The notes beneath the pieces were generated by a model. It saw only the letters and a program-made list of their open reading frames with translations. It searched no databases and had not been told where the DNA came from. The position numbers and the translations under genes were made by a program. Positions 21,955-33,085 of a stretch of 64,000 nt of DNA are shown piece after piece. The stretch's first letter is position 1. Each line of letters begins with the position of its first letter. Origin of the DNA: Tillus elongatus (taxonomy: Eukaryota > Arthropoda > Insecta > Coleoptera > Cleridae); contig OZ023264.1 of the NCBI GenBank assembly GCA_964006375.1, positions 11,480,225 through 11,544,224 of the forward strand, in the 5' to 3' direction.

Positions 21955-23560
21955 GTGTCCGGGGACTAACTAAAAGAATAGGCCCAAGGTAACTCCTGCC
22001 TGTCGTAAAAGGCGACTAATTGGAATCAAACACTGGCGGGGTCTTGTCCATGTGGGCCTGTAGGGAGGCGGATATCTCTGGGGAGTGATGTACACCCGGA
22101 TTTTGAGGCCTCCACTCTGGGCTTAGAAATGGATAGTTGCCCGCGCTTGGTTGTTACTCGGGAGTGGGGTTCCGGATGGGTGCCACCTTGGGTTGAGTGC
22201 TGGCCGGTATCGTGTGTCTAGACGACCCGGAGGGGGTTGGCAACTCTGATGAGTGGTAAACACCCGGAGTTTGGGGCCCCTACTGTGTGCTTCGGAACGG
22301 ACGGACGGCCTCGCTTGTGCGATGCTCGGGAGCGGGGCTCGATGGGATGTCGCCTTGAGTCTAGCAGTGGTGGGTGTCGGGTCTAGATGAACCCGGAGGA
22401 GAGCTGAGATCTTTAGGGGTGGAATAAAACTGTGGGTTGAGGCCTCTTCTGTGAGCTTCGAAAAGGACAAACGAGCTCACTTGGATGCTGCTCGGATGCA
22501 GGACTTCATGATACTGCACCGAGTCAAACACTGACAGATGTCTGGTCCAGACGAACTCGGAGAGAGGTTATCTCTCTTTGAGCTTTGAGACGGGCAAGCG
22601 ACTTTGCTCAGATGGCAGTACACCTGTCAAACAAAGTTTCACCTCGCAGGTGTCGTCTCCTGTCGGAAGCTCGAATTTAAGCTAACACTGGCAGGTGTTG
22701 GACCAGGACGAACCCGGAGGTGGCTGGGGTCTCTAGGGGTGGATTACACCTGGAGACTTGGGCCTACTCTGTGAGCATCGATACAGGCTAACGACCCCGC
22801 CTGGATGCTGCTCGAGGGTGGGACTTCATGATACCGCCTTGAGTCAATGAAACACTGGCGGGGGTCTGGTGCAGGTGAGGCTGGTGGGAGGCAGACATCT
22901 CTGGGGAGTGCTATGCACCCGGAGTTTGGCGCCTCCACTGTGGCCTCAGAGACTGACGATTGGCCTCGCTTGGTTGTTACTTGTGAACGGGGTTCCAGAT
23001 GATACCGCCCTGGATTGAGCCCTGGCGTGTATCGTGTGTCCAGACGTCCCAGCGGGCTCTGATCTCTGATGAGTGGTAAACACCCGGAGTTTGGAGCTCA
23101 TACTGTGTGCTACGAAACAGATGGACGGCCTCGCTGGGGTGATGCTCGGAAGCGGGACTCGATGGGATGTTGCCTTGAGTCTTAACACTGTTAGGTGTCA
23201 GGTTTGGAAGAGCCTGGGGGGAGCTGAGATCTCTAGGGGTGTATTACAACTGGAGATTAGATGCGGCTCGAGAGCGGGACTTCATGATACCGCCTCGAGG
23301 CAAACACTGACGGATGTCGGGCCCAGACGAACTCAGAGAGAGAGGTTATCTCTCTTTGAGCTTCGAAACGGGTAAGCGACTTCACTCAGATGGCAGTACA
23401 CCTGCCAAACAAACTTTCACCCTCAAGAAAAGATCGACGCCCTCAGGGAGCTGGAATTGATGGGTGAAATTTAAATAATTAGACGTGAGCCACAATAGAC
23501 CTAAGGTCGCAGTGGAGGGACTGGAATAGCCCACTCACAAAAAAATCTAATCTAATCTAA
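21955..23560 (+). repeat. GC-rich array of about 165 bp monomers ending in (TCTAA)n
   Basis: About nine monomers share AACACTGGCGGGTGT, GACGAACCCGGAG, ATCTCTAGGGGTG, CACCCGGAGTTTGG, CTGTGTGCTTCG and CTCGGGAGCGGGACT. Blocks starting at about 22028 and 22855 line up over some 560-600 bases, so there is a higher-order repeat of roughly 0.82 kb. The last about 75 bases (GCCACAATAGACCTAAGGTC, CCACTCACAAAA, then TCTAATCTAATCTAA) recur at 4437-4500 and look like the 3' end of a retroelement. No long reading frame is present. The composition differs sharply from the flanks. Confidence 0.75.
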
Positions 23561-23579
23561 TTACAAATTTCATTACAGT

Positions 23580-23725
23580 TACAAAAGCATTCCAGAAGAA
23601 AATTTAATTCATGTTTAGAAAAGGAATGTATTTTCTTTTATCTAAATTATAAACATGGCAGGTATCTTTTCCTGTTAATTGCCTGGATGATTTCTTTTAG
23701 TCAACCTAATCGAACTGGTTTTTCC
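23580..23725 (+). repeat. interspersed repeat family C, second copy
   Basis: Nearly identical to 21781-21935, so the monomer array sits between two direct copies of family C. Confidence 0.7.
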
Positions 23726-24039
23726 AACAAAAAAATAAATTTTTTAAACAAATTCTATTAGTGAATTTTATTGATAAAAATTTACTAATATTAACAACAA
23801 AAAATGTCTGTTGACATGGTTACTTTTCCAACTTGTGTTATTTTCTGTGAGCCTCATTTTATATAAGAATCCATTATGGTGAACTAAACCCTGATTCATT
23901 TTATTAGTTTTTTAACAGAGCAAGTGAAAACAAACAAAATGTTCCTACTCCTGAATTTATAAAAGTCAAGAAGTCAATTCATTATTCAAATAACTTACAT
24001 ACTTCAAAAATTAATCAACGAATTTTAACCTTAATATCC

Positions 24040-24278
24040 TTTGATTTCCAATTTTAGAAACATAGTATATAAATCATTTACTATTTAACCTCAAAACAGA
24101 ACTGCCAAACCATGATAAATAAACAAAACCCATTATTATTCTTTGATTTCCAATTTTAGAAGCATAATATACAAGTTGTTATATCTATTTCAATGACAAT
24201 CATTTACTAATTAACCTCAAAACAGAACTGTCAAATCATCATAAATAAACAAAACACATTATTATTCTTTGATTTCCA
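24040..24278 (+). repeat. tandem duplication of about 102-127 bp
   Basis: The unit beginning TTTGATTTCCAATTTTAGAA starts at 24040 and again at 24142, and a third partial start lies at 24268. Both units contain TTAACCTCAAAACAGAACTG. The second unit has about 25 extra bases. The flanks 23726-24039 and 24279-24515 show no feature. Confidence 0.8.
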
Positions 24279-24601
24279 AGCATATACACGATTCCAGAAC
24301 ACGTGACTGACAGGTCCGTCCTGATTTCTAGGTGACACACAAACTGATTATTTGACATTTGTTTTGCATGCATTTTCGTGTCAACTTGAGTTTCAAGCAA
24401 ATTGATGATAAAGAATTTGTTGCCATTGGCAAGGTAAAAAATTATAGTTAATTTGTAATATTTTATTATTTTAAATATTTATGTATACATTTTTGTTGTG
24501 ATACATTGGTTTTGAGTGAGGTGCAGCTACTTGAAAAAATAGCAGAACAAATATAGTCGACGCCTCATGGACACCCAATAAGAGCTCACCGTGCAAATCC
24601 C

Positions 24602-25270
24602 TTGCACTGCTGGAACTGCGGCAAGGTGGGACATATAAGGGGCGAATGTTGGGCTCTAAAATCACGCGCAAGAGAGAAAGTGAAGCTAAGGCCGGTAACC
24701 ATTTCTCAGGTTAGCGATTCTGGCAGCGCTCTCATCATAGACGGATGCGTAAGCGGTAATAAGACCAAGATGGTCGTCAACACAGGCGCACCTAGGACAA
24801 TTATTCGCCGCGACATAGTTCCAAGATGGCCAGTAAGAGAGCCAGACAGAGTAAATGCAGTCGGTGGTGATCGGATCCAGGTATTTGGCGAAACTGACGT
24901 CGAGCTGCAAATTGGGACATGGAAGGCAAAGCAGAGAGCCATAGTCGCCGCCATATCAGACCCGAATATAATTGGCTTGGATATACTTCAGGGTCAGTGT
25001 GCTAAACTTGATCCTGGCACTAACATCTTGACTATCGGCGGTGAAAAAATAATAATGTCGCCTGGCAGTAACCCGGTAGTGCGGAAAATCACCATAGAGG
25101 AAAATAGCAACGTCTGCCGTGAAAGTGCCATTCCAGTGAAGAGAGCTATGAGAGGAAGAGACGAGCCACTTACTCAGCCAGAAGCAAGTGGAGAAGAAAG
25201 TATGAGAGAAATACAAGACAAGGTGCAAAGACCACGCAAATGTGAAGCCAACCCAGAAAAAGGCCAGTAA
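24602..25270 (+). pseudogene. gag zinc knuckle + protease frame (222 codons), catalytic Asp changed
   Basis: One open frame of 222 codons carries a perfect CCHC knuckle (CWNCGKVGHIRGEC) and then an aspartic protease. The active-site loop reads VVNTGAPRTIIRRD, with Asn at the position of the catalytic Asp (usual VDTGA). NIIGLDIL is intact. The loss of the Asp should abolish activity, although the frame itself is open. It ends before an integrase tail remnant. Confidence 0.8.
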
Positions 25271-25607
25271 ACACATGTGTTGGAACAGAGCCGATGTTGA
25301 AAGGATAAATAGGGCCCGCCGAGATATTTGTGCAAGTAGAAACATCAGAACAACAGCAACTACACGGAAAAACCAGTACCACCTAAGAACTTCGCTTGAA
25401 GGAAGCCCCGACATATTGACGAGAAGGAAAACCGTCCACTCTGCTGTCGAAATGCATATACGAATAGAAAGCGACCGCATGAAGACCCGTTATGACGTGC
25501 CACCTAATTCAGCTGGTTTTAAAGAAGAAGATCGGGTCCGAATAAGGTGGTTAAAAGGATCAATAGCGTTGTCTATCCTATTCAGAGGAGCCCGAAGAGC
25601 AAGATGA
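25242..25607 (+). pseudogene. integrase C-terminal remnant, copy 2 (internal deletion)
   Basis: It matches 19914-20330 of copy 1, but a deletion after GFKEEDRV removes about 75 bases (the KRIRCERRS part) and shifts the frame, so the end of the frame is not integrase. Downstream HTLRPYQEM is in another frame. Confidence 0.75.
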
Positions 25608-25689
25608 AGGCGGTCCATATGCACACACTTAGGCCATACCAAGAAATGTCAGAATTCGACCAGGACGATCGAATATAAGAGGGGGGCAG

Positions 25690-26072
25690 TGTCCACAGCG
25701 AACACTCTCGAATGACATTTCTAGAATAGACCAGAAGTGACAGGTGTAGAATAGTGTAAAGTAGTGTAGAATGTGTAAAATCTCTATAGACAGTATAAAT
25801 AGACGAGTGGTGCGCAGAGTAAGTTAGTTCAGTATTAAGTCGGTGTGGTGTAAAAGTGATCATAGAGTATAAAGCGAGTTAAGTAAGTGTTGGTGTATAG
25901 GAAGCGATCATAGAAGGCGATAGTGGAATATAGTTCTATGGACATTTAATAATAGAGAAGAGAAATATTTTAGTTGACACTGGTGTTGGAAAATAGTTGG
26001 TAATAATAAATTAGTAGTTTGGAAAGCTGTGTTTTGTTAGTAAACAAATCTAGAACTCCGTAGAACGTAACA
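25690..26072 (+). repeat. 3' LTR of copy 2
   Basis: It begins TG after AGAGGGGGGCAG and ends with the same TAGAACGTAACA as copy 1. It is about 50 bases shorter, missing part of the first 60 bases. The TATA-like AGTATAAATAG is kept near 25791. Confidence 0.8.
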
Positions 26073-26820
26073 ATACAATTTGCTATACCGGACATTTTAT
26101 AGTCATAAGACCGTTACCAAAATAACTCTTTCGAAATTTCAGATTTATTTTCATCTATAGCCATTAACCTAGTCCACATTTGAAACGCATATTCACAATT
26201 AATTGAATATTGTAATGTATTTTATATGGAACATGTGAAAATGACACTTCAGTTTGTCTCAAATCTATTACCAAAATAAAAATTAAAGAATAAACTAAAA
26301 AATTAATGAATAAACTAAAAAATAAAATTAAATTAAAATAAACTAAAAAAATAATCAATAATTTGCAGAGAAAAGATGAAAAAGATTTTAATGCTAATCC
26401 AAACTAAACTCAGCTTACGATTCTAGACTTTCACGGCCGGCAATGCTTGTAATATTAAATGGATTCCGGGCTGTTTTGCTATGGTCAACATAGCTGTTGA
26501 CGTCTACAGTAGCTGGGCAGTTTTTCAGTCCAGCAATTGAAGAAGCCAGCAGGTATTGTTCATGACACACTAAATGGGTTTGACCATGGCAAAACAACCT
26601 GGAAGCCATTTAGTTAGTATCTCGGATAAATTGAGCTTATTACCATCACTTTTGTTCTGGAAAGCAATATTAAAACCAAATTAAGATCATCAATTTCCTC
26701 TCAAATAAAACTGATTCTCTAGTTATTGCCCGCTCTTGATTTTTTTGAAAACCCCCATTTTTTAGCATTCATTTCAGTTTTGTTGAAACACCTTGTACAT
26801 AGAAATATCAATCAACAACA
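26073..26820. other. unassigned, includes a less AT-rich 26400-26620 block
   Basis: The 64-codon minus-strand frame at 26609-26415 is in a block with higher GC than its surroundings, but I do not recognise it and no domain motif stands out. The rest is AT-rich. Confidence 0.35.
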
Positions 26821-26823
26821 TTC

Positions 26824-26829
26824 TTTATT
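26824..26829 (-). terminator. candidate polyadenylation signal of Herp
   Basis: AATAAA on the minus strand, about 90 bp after the Herp stop codon. Confidence 0.5.
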
Positions 26830-26917
26830 CTGAATGAAAGTTACTTTATCTACAATTTTAAATCTCATATAAAAATTTGATATATTAAAACAGCATACTT
26901 CACCAATCTCTTATCTC

Positions 26918-27377
26918 TTAGATCGCATTAGGTATTTCGGGTATGAGCGAAGCAAAGAACGTGGTGAAGAACGTCCAGACGACCATCAGCCTAGAAGGTG
27001 CCTGTTCTTCTTCTTGTGGCGCAGGATCATCTGGCGGTACTGTGTTGTTGTTGTTATTATTGACATTCATGTTTCTGAAGAAACCTATCTGGTAGAGGTA
27101 GAGGCCAAAACCTATGAGAAGGACAAGGAGGAATCGTAGAGGGCTGGAATAGAAATAGACGACACTGAAGAGTACCAGCACCCTACTAAGGATGTAGAAT
27201 AGGTCCAGCCAATCTCGTTCCGGATTGTCGGGGTCTCTCTGAGCAGGAGCAGCTGGAGGTTGTGCAGCTGGCTCTTGCTGGCCTACAGGATTTGGTTGTC
27301 GGGGTGCCTCGGGGGGTACCACATTGGGTTGAGTTACAGGTGTTGGCACAGATCCATTGGCATAAGAGTTAGCAGCT
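26918..27377 (-). CDS. Herp: Herp (HERPUD homologue), coding exon 3: membrane hairpin
   Basis: It encodes the C-terminal 153 residues. It starts after the acceptor TTTATTTCAG; its first base completes the codon begun in exon 2, giving QLAANSYANG without a frame change. A proline/glutamine-rich linker is followed by RDWLDLFYILSRVLVLFSVV and YFYSSPLRFLLVLLIGFGLY, the family's RDWLDW...YFYSS membrane hairpin that anchors HERPUD in the ER membrane. An Asn run (NNNNNN) and a hydrophobic tail follow, ending IPEIPNAI and TAA at 26920-26918. HERPUD proteins recruit partners to the HRD1 ubiquitin-ligase complex in ER-associated degradation. Confidence 0.95.
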
Positions 27378-27785
27378 CTGAAATAAAGTTAATGTTACAA
27401 TAATGAACTTAGCAAGAATGTATAATCATTCGCTGATTGTGGAAAAAAAATGTCAATATTAATTCTGTTATGTTGTTGTTGTATTGTTTGTTAAAACTCA
27501 GATTGTATATTATCAGTAAATAAATAATAATTATTATTATTCAAAACATTCATGCACTACCCTTCAGGGTTTCCGCTTTATAAGTAATTTCAATTTCCCC
27601 GACTTCTTTGGCTCCAAATTTTCCATGGCTAAAGTGTTTTATTTAAATAAGTTACCATATTAAATTTTCGCTAATCGCTAGCTGCCTCCGCCAAAACAGA
27701 TAGACAGACAGACATATCAAATTATTAAATTAACTTGAGGTTATGTTGTTTAAACATGTGCCTAACAAGCTGGTTAAAATATGTT

Positions 27786-29220
27786 TTTTTTATATTTCAA
27801 CAACACACCACGAGGGATTACAGTCTCAATACTATCATACCGTGGGTGTCGACAAGGAGGAAAGAGGCAACTTGTTAATTCTGGACTTGAAGGTTTGGAG
27901 GTTCGGAGGAAAAGGAAAAACATGCGCCGGCAATGAATTACACAACTTGGGGGCAGCAGGTGGAGGAACTATGGAAGAAAGCTCCTCTGAGCAGTGCCCG
28001 TGCAGATATCTATAAAAGAGAGAGGTCACCAACGTCACGTCGGTGGGCAAGGGATGGCAGCCTTTGGGTGAGGGTAGGGTCACCGATGAGACGTATAGCT
28101 CTCTTCTGAATGGAGTCCAGGATAGCGAGTGTCGAAGCGGCAGCTTCACCCCAGATGTGGGAGCAGTATTCCAGGTTTGGCCTTATTTGTGAAGTATATG
28201 AGGTGTAGAGATTAGCTGGTGAAAAGTATTTGAGAGCCTGGAAGAGGAAACCTAATTTCTTAGCAGCCGCTTCTGCAATTGATGTGACATGTTGGTGCCA
28301 ATTGAGATTTCGATCCACAGAAATGCCAACATGTGAAAAGGACTCATTACTTTGAATAACTTGGTTGTTCATTGTGATGTGTCTAGGGCTGGTGTATCTC
28401 TTATGAGAAAGAAAGCATGACTGAGATTTGGTGGGGTTGAATTGTACAAGATTTCTACTTCCCCAGTCAAATATTTTTTGGAGATCCATGGAGACAGAAC
28501 CCTCCATGAGTCTGCAATCCTCATCTAATTGGGCCAAAGAGACAGGCTTAGAATATTGTATATTTGAGTGGAGGGTGCTGTCGTCCGTGTAACTGTGAAC
28601 TGGGTTGTATGTGCTAGAGAGGAGGTCATAGATGTGGAGAAGAACCAAAGTAGGGGCTAAAGCTGAACCTTGAGGGACTCCTGCATTAATTGGATACAGT
28701 TTAGAGGAATGCCCATTCACGACAACAGAAATGCCCGGTTGGAGAGAAAATTTGCTGTCCAGGTACAGAGTTTTGGTGGTAGGCCATAGGCCGGAAGTTT
28801 ATTAAGCAGCGCTGCGTGCCAGACCTGGTCGAATGCTTTGGATATGTCTAGAGAGATAATCTGGAAGTCACTGTGTAGTTCCATAGACTTGTTCCAAGAA
28901 TGGGTGACAAAGGAAAGGAGGTCGGCAGTTGATCTGCGCTGACGGAATCCATACTGCCTGTCGTGGATTAGATTGGGTTTTTCAAGAAATTTTAGTAATT
29001 CGGTGTTTATATACTTTTCCATCACTTTAGAGATGACTGAAAGGAGAGAAATAGGCCTGTAGTTGCTGGGAAGCGCTTTGGATCCTTTCTTGGGGACGGG
29101 TTGTACTCGAGCAGTTTTCCAGTTACTAGGGAATATGCCTCCATTGTAAGATGTCTGAAAAAGACGACCCAGGACAGGAGCAAGTTCTGCTGCGCATTTT
29201 TTGAGAACAATTGCTGGGAT
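27786..29220 (-). mobile_element. LINE family A, reverse transcriptase to 3' end
   Basis: Minus-strand frames 29210-29022, 29025-28717, 28720-28010 and 28149-27835 give the reverse transcriptase in order: [69 protein letters not shown] and HSYTDDSTLHSN. The catalytic box reads YTDD where the other copies have YADD. The 3' end carries the family tail GGTGTGTTGTTGAAATA. The copy is 5'-truncated near 29220 and has frameshifts. Confidence 0.88.
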
Positions 29221-29224
29221 CTGA

Positions 29225-29890
29225 TGTTAATTTAGTTACAAGGTTAAAGATATTTTTGCTATATTCTAAACCATCTAAAGTTATTTTTAACATATTGAAT
29301 AAAGAAAATTCGTGAAACCTGCAAAGGTACTAATATTTTGAAGTTCAAGAAACTTGGAGATTAAGATGGATAAACCAGGCAAAGGTTGTATGAAACACAG
29401 GGGGGCTTACAATTATAACATTTTTTGTGAATTTAGTCTAGTGAGATTAATCTATAGATTTGGAATTCTGAAATATCCAACAACACAATTCTTGGTCACG
29501 TGGTCAGAAATTAAATTGCTATTGGTTTGTTCTGTTATTTGCATTCTAATAGCAAATGACACGGTTTATGTAGCGTCATGTGTCCTATCAATTTATTTTT
29601 ATTTTAGGTTAATGAGAGAATAGATTGTTTTTCGATTAATAATTTTAGTTTATATGAAAATCTTGTTAATTAAATCATTTCTTTGTTTGATCATATTGTG
29701 AAATGAGTGCGTTGTCCAAGACCCTAACCTTTAAAATAAGTTATGTTAAATTCTTTTACACAGAAACAGCACGTATGCAATCAGGACTGTTAAAAATTGT
29801 GCAAATATTGCAACATTTGAAAATAAATTAATTCTTTATTTAAAATAGAAACTTCAAAATTAATAAAGAATATGTAACCTTGGATATCAA
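29225..29890. other. unassigned, within the Herp intron
   Basis: No gene or repeat boundary recognised. Confidence 0.4.
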
Positions 29891-30009
29891 GCTAACAGCT
29901 ATAGCACGTTGGAAAAACCGATTATCGTGCGATCATCGAAGTTAAGCAACCTCGGGCGTGGTTAGTGCTTGGATGGGTGACCGCCTGGGGGCATCATGTA
30001 CTCTTACCT
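29891..30009 (+). ncRNA. 5S rRNA-derived sequence (pseudogene or SINE head)
   Basis: The sequence aligns end to end with an animal 5S rRNA: it begins GCTAACAGCTATAGCACG and carries the internal promoter almost unchanged (GAAGTTAAGCAACCTCGGGC, GGTTAGTGCTTGGATGGG, TGACCGCCTGGG). A T7 run (30011-30017) follows, suitable as a polymerase III terminator. The closing helix is lost: the 5' end GCTAAC finds no partner in the 3' end GTACTCTTA. Many positions outside the promoter differ from consensus. It lies in a Herp intron on the opposite strand. Confidence 0.8.
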
Positions 30010-30034
30010 CTTTTTTTAGGTAGTGACATTTGTT

Positions 30035-30330
30035 TTGTTCTTATTAGCGAATTTTTATTACAAAAAAATAAGCGTTTCTTATTTAAGAAGATTCGCTAAT
30101 AGAGAGTTATCGATGGTGAGACTGCAAAAATTAAAAAGAATATTTTTCCGAAAAAAAAAATTGTATCAGAAAAAACCAAGTTATTTTGATCAAATTTGGT
30201 TGGTCTGTTGCCCTCGTTACAGTTACTCCACCAAAACTCAACTTTCTAGGTTTATAGAGAATTGAGTTATACAAATTTGAAGCATTTAATGAAAATTCGC
30301 TACCATAACGCACTTGCTGAGCCCAGACTT
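30035..30330 (-). repeat. MAR repeat without (TA)n, inverted
   Basis: It runs from the hairpin end (TTAGCGAATTTTTATTAC, AAGATTCGCTAATAGAGAG) to the left end in reverse (AATTTGAAGCATTTAATG, AAAATTCGCTACCATAACGC, ACTTGCTGAGCCCAGA). Both ends are present, but there is no TA array between them. Confidence 0.65.
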
Positions 30331-30334
30331 TTTT

Positions 30335-30490
30335 ATTTCTCCACCCACCACTCCTGGTCCCGTAATTTTCTTGGGGGATGTTTGCAAGAAATTTTTGTGG
30401 TTTGTGCATCCAGGAGGGTTATTCTAAGCATGTTTTGTGAAAGGAATTTTCTAAAAACCCTCCAGGAGGTAAACTGCAATTTTCCCAAAC
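30335..30490 (+). repeat. GC-rich foldback arm, end fragment
   Basis: CCACTCCTGGTCCCGTAA, TTTCTTGGGGGATG, TGTGCATCCAGGAGGG and GGTAAACTGCAA match the end of the arm at 45650-45770. Confidence 0.55.
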
Positions 30491-30797
30491 ATTTTTTTAT
30501 TTGATACACCGAATCTTTGACAAATGTGTATATTAACATCAAATGTACTAAACATTTTATTCCATTAAACACTTCTAGATAATTCCAGCTTACATTTCAT
30601 ATCAACTACAAATTATCATAGAATGAAAAATTGATAAACAAACAGCTTATAAATTTATAACAATGTATCCTGGGTCAAGGACTTCAACATTATGCATACA
30701 TAAAAAAAAACCTGGTTACGTAAACCTACTATTAGAGTAATGTCTTTCTTTCTCATGCATGTTACTACTTAAAAACATGTCTTGCCAAATTATTTAC

Positions 30798-31690
30798 GAG
30801 GGCGGGTCAATAAGTCCGTGAATTTTTGAATGAAACACAGGATTTTTGACAGAAATCATTTTATTTCTCAACATAGTCTCCTTTGAGCCCTATACACTTC
30901 GTCCAACGTTTCTCCAATTTTTTTATCCCTTTCAAAAAATAAGATTTGTCGAGGTCTTCAAAATAGGTAATTGTTTGTGAGATGATTTCATCAGTGGAGT
31001 CAAATTTCTTTCCGCCGAACCATTTCTTTAAGTTTGGAAACAAGAAATAGTCACTCGGGGCTAAATCCAGAGAATAAGGCGGATGAGGGAACAATTCGTA
31101 GCCCAATTTATGCAATTTCGCCATGGAGACTACACACATATGCACCCTTGCATTGTCTTGGTAGAAAATAACTTTTTTCTTGGCCAAATGCGGTCGTTGA
31201 ATCGGTCCAATAAGTCGGTATAATATTCGCCATTGATTGTTCTTCCCTTTTGAAGGCAATCAATGTGGATTATACTGCGCGCAACCCAAAAAACGGTCGC
31301 CATGACTTTATTGGCTGACAAACCCACCTTGGCCTTCTTCGACGCCAAAAACCCATTGTTTTGACTGCTGCTTGGTCTTTGGTGTGTTGTGGTGAATCCA
31401 TATTTCGTCCACAGTTATGAAACGGCGCAAAAACTCGTCCCTATTGCGGTTGAACAACGCCAAACAGACCTTTAAAATTGTCACACGTTGTGTTTGTGGT
31501 CGATTGTAAGCAAACACGGCACCCATCTTGCGGATAGCTTTCTCATACCCAAGTGATCATGCAAAATCAAAACCACTGAGCCATGTGATATGCCTATGAC
31601 TTCCACAATTTCCCACACTTTCAATCTCCAATCGGCCAACACTATATCGTGAATCTTTTCCATAATTTCCTCAAAAATGCAGAGGAATCA
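30798..31690 (-). mobile_element. mariner transposon (DD34D), 5'-truncated
   Basis: The element end at 30798 reads ACGAGGGCGGGTCAATAAGT on the plus strand. Minus-strand frames at 31663-31481, 31526-31308, 31348-31130 and 31259-30861 give consecutive parts of a classic mariner transposase: LGMRKLSARWVPCLL, TVDEIWIHHNTPKTKQQSKQ, FYQDNARVH, PHPPYSLDLAPSDYFLF and KKLEKRWTKCI. There are exactly 34 residues between the second and third catalytic Asp. Frameshifts separate the frames, and the N-terminal about 90 residues and the other terminal repeat are missing beyond about 31690. Confidence 0.9.
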
Positions 31691-31696
31691 CATGAA

Positions 31697-31850
31697 AGTG
31701 TGCATTTGGTATGCAAATGCCAAATTTAACCAACAAGGAAGTTGGCGTTATGACATCAGACGTATTCGTATTTATACGAGCGTCTCACGAAAGTAATTAA
31801 CATGGCTGCCACTCATGAGTTTTTTGCAGTTTTAACGAAATAAAAGACCT
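31697..31850. repeat. inverted arm, partner of 33205-33325
   Basis: TTTGGTATGCAAATGCCAAA, TTTAACCAAC and ACTCATGAGTTTTTTGCAG reappear inverted at 33205-33325. The two arms flank the (TA)n array and a LINE A copy, so an older inverted-repeat element seems to have been entered by both. Confidence 0.5.
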
Positions 31851-31889
31851 ACCTGACGTGCTGTCATACATGAAGGCCATGTGAGCATA

Positions 31890-31891
<2 letters not shown>

Positions 31892-31961
<70 letters not shown>
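31892..31961. repeat. (TA)n microsatellite
   Basis: About 35 units. The LINE A 3' end starts immediately to the right. Confidence 0.95.
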
Positions 31962-31964
<3 letters not shown>

Positions 31965-33085
31965 AAACAACACACCACGAGGGCTTACAGCCTAAATACT
32001 ATCGTACCATGGGTGTCGACAACGAGGAAAGAGGCAACTTGTTACTTCTGGACTTGAAGGTTTGGAGGTTCGGAGGAGAAGGAAAAACATGTTCCGGCAA
32101 GAAATTCCACAACTTGGAAGTCCTCGGGACAAAAGAGCGGGCATAACAAGATCTTCTATGTTTGGTGACCTGGACAGTAAAAGGGTGCATTCGCTCTGTC
32201 CCCCTGGTATATCTGTTGGGGGCAGCAGGTGGAGGAACTATGGAAGAAAGCTCCTCTGAGCAGTGCCCGTGCAGATATTTATAAAAGAGAGAGAGGTCAC
32301 CAATGTCACGTCAGTGGGCAAGGGATGGCAGCCTTTGGGTGAGGGTAGAGTCACCGATGAGACATATAGCTCTCTTCTGAATGGAGTCTAGGATAGCGAG
32401 TGTAGAACCGGCAGCGGCACCCCAGATGTGGGAGCAGTATTCGAGGTTTGGCCTTATTTGTGAAGTATATAAGGTATAAAGATTAGCTGGTGAAAAGTAT
32501 TTGCGAGTCCGGAAGAGGAAACCTAATTTCTTAGCAGCCACTTTTGCAATTCATGTGACATGTTGATGCCAATTGAGATTTTGATCCACAGAAATAGCAA
32601 CAAATGGAAAGGACTCATTACTTTGTTGTTCATTGTGATGGGTCTAGGGCTGGTGTATCTCTTATGAGATAGAAAGCAAGACCGAGATTTGGTGGAGTTG
32701 AATTGTACAAGATTTCTACTTCCCCAGTCTAATATTTTTTGGAGATCCACAGAGACAGAGCCCTCCATGAGTCTGCGATCCTCATCTAATTGGACTAAAG
32801 AGACAGGCTTAGAATATTGTATATTTGAGTGTGGGGTGCTGTAATCTGCGTTACTGTGAACTGGGTTGGATATGCTAGAGGTAATTGATGTGGAGAAGAA
32901 ACAAAGTAGGGGCTAAAGCTGAACCTTGAGGGACTCCTGCATTAATTGGATACAGTTTAGAGGAATGGCCATCCACGACAACAGAAATGCTTCGGTTGGA
33001 GAGGAAATTTGCTGTCCAGGTACAGACTTTTAAGCAGTGTTGCGTGCGAAACCTGGTCGAATGCTTTGGATATGTCTAGAACGAC
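31962..33085 (-). mobile_element. LINE family A, 3' portion
   Basis: Collinear with 40915-42080: the family tail at 31965, then reverse transcriptase C-terminal pieces on the minus strand (LGFLFRTRKYFSPANLYTLY, IRPNLEYCSHIWG, MEGSVSVDLQKILDWGSRN). 5'-truncated near 33085; frameshifted. Confidence 0.85.

Larger units (their letters stand above)
24516..26072 (+). mobile_element. gypsy-like LTR retrotransposon, copy 2 (truncated)
   Basis: It matches copy 1 from position 19194 onward and ends with an LTR at 25690-26072. Everything 5' of the end of gag is missing, and the reverse transcriptase to integrase-core region is absent at the same place as in copy 1. Confidence 0.85.

Noticed and set aside
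22123..23375. Several open frames of 60-115 codons in the GC-rich monomer array
   Set aside because: GC-rich tandem repeat gives chance open frames on both strands; no domain pattern and no consistent codon use.
24602..25270. Domesticated gag-protease gene
   Set aside because: The frame is open over 222 codons, but the catalytic Asp is Asn, gag is truncated, and an LTR and pol tail follow, so a simple relic is more likely.
26415..26609. 64-codon minus-strand frame in a GC-richer block
   Set aside because: I could not recognise a family or find a second copy; start and splice context are not convincing.
30131..30409. Minus-strand frame with apparent protein sequence at the MAR/foldback border
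   Set aside because: It crosses two unrelated repeats and is not conserved in other copies.
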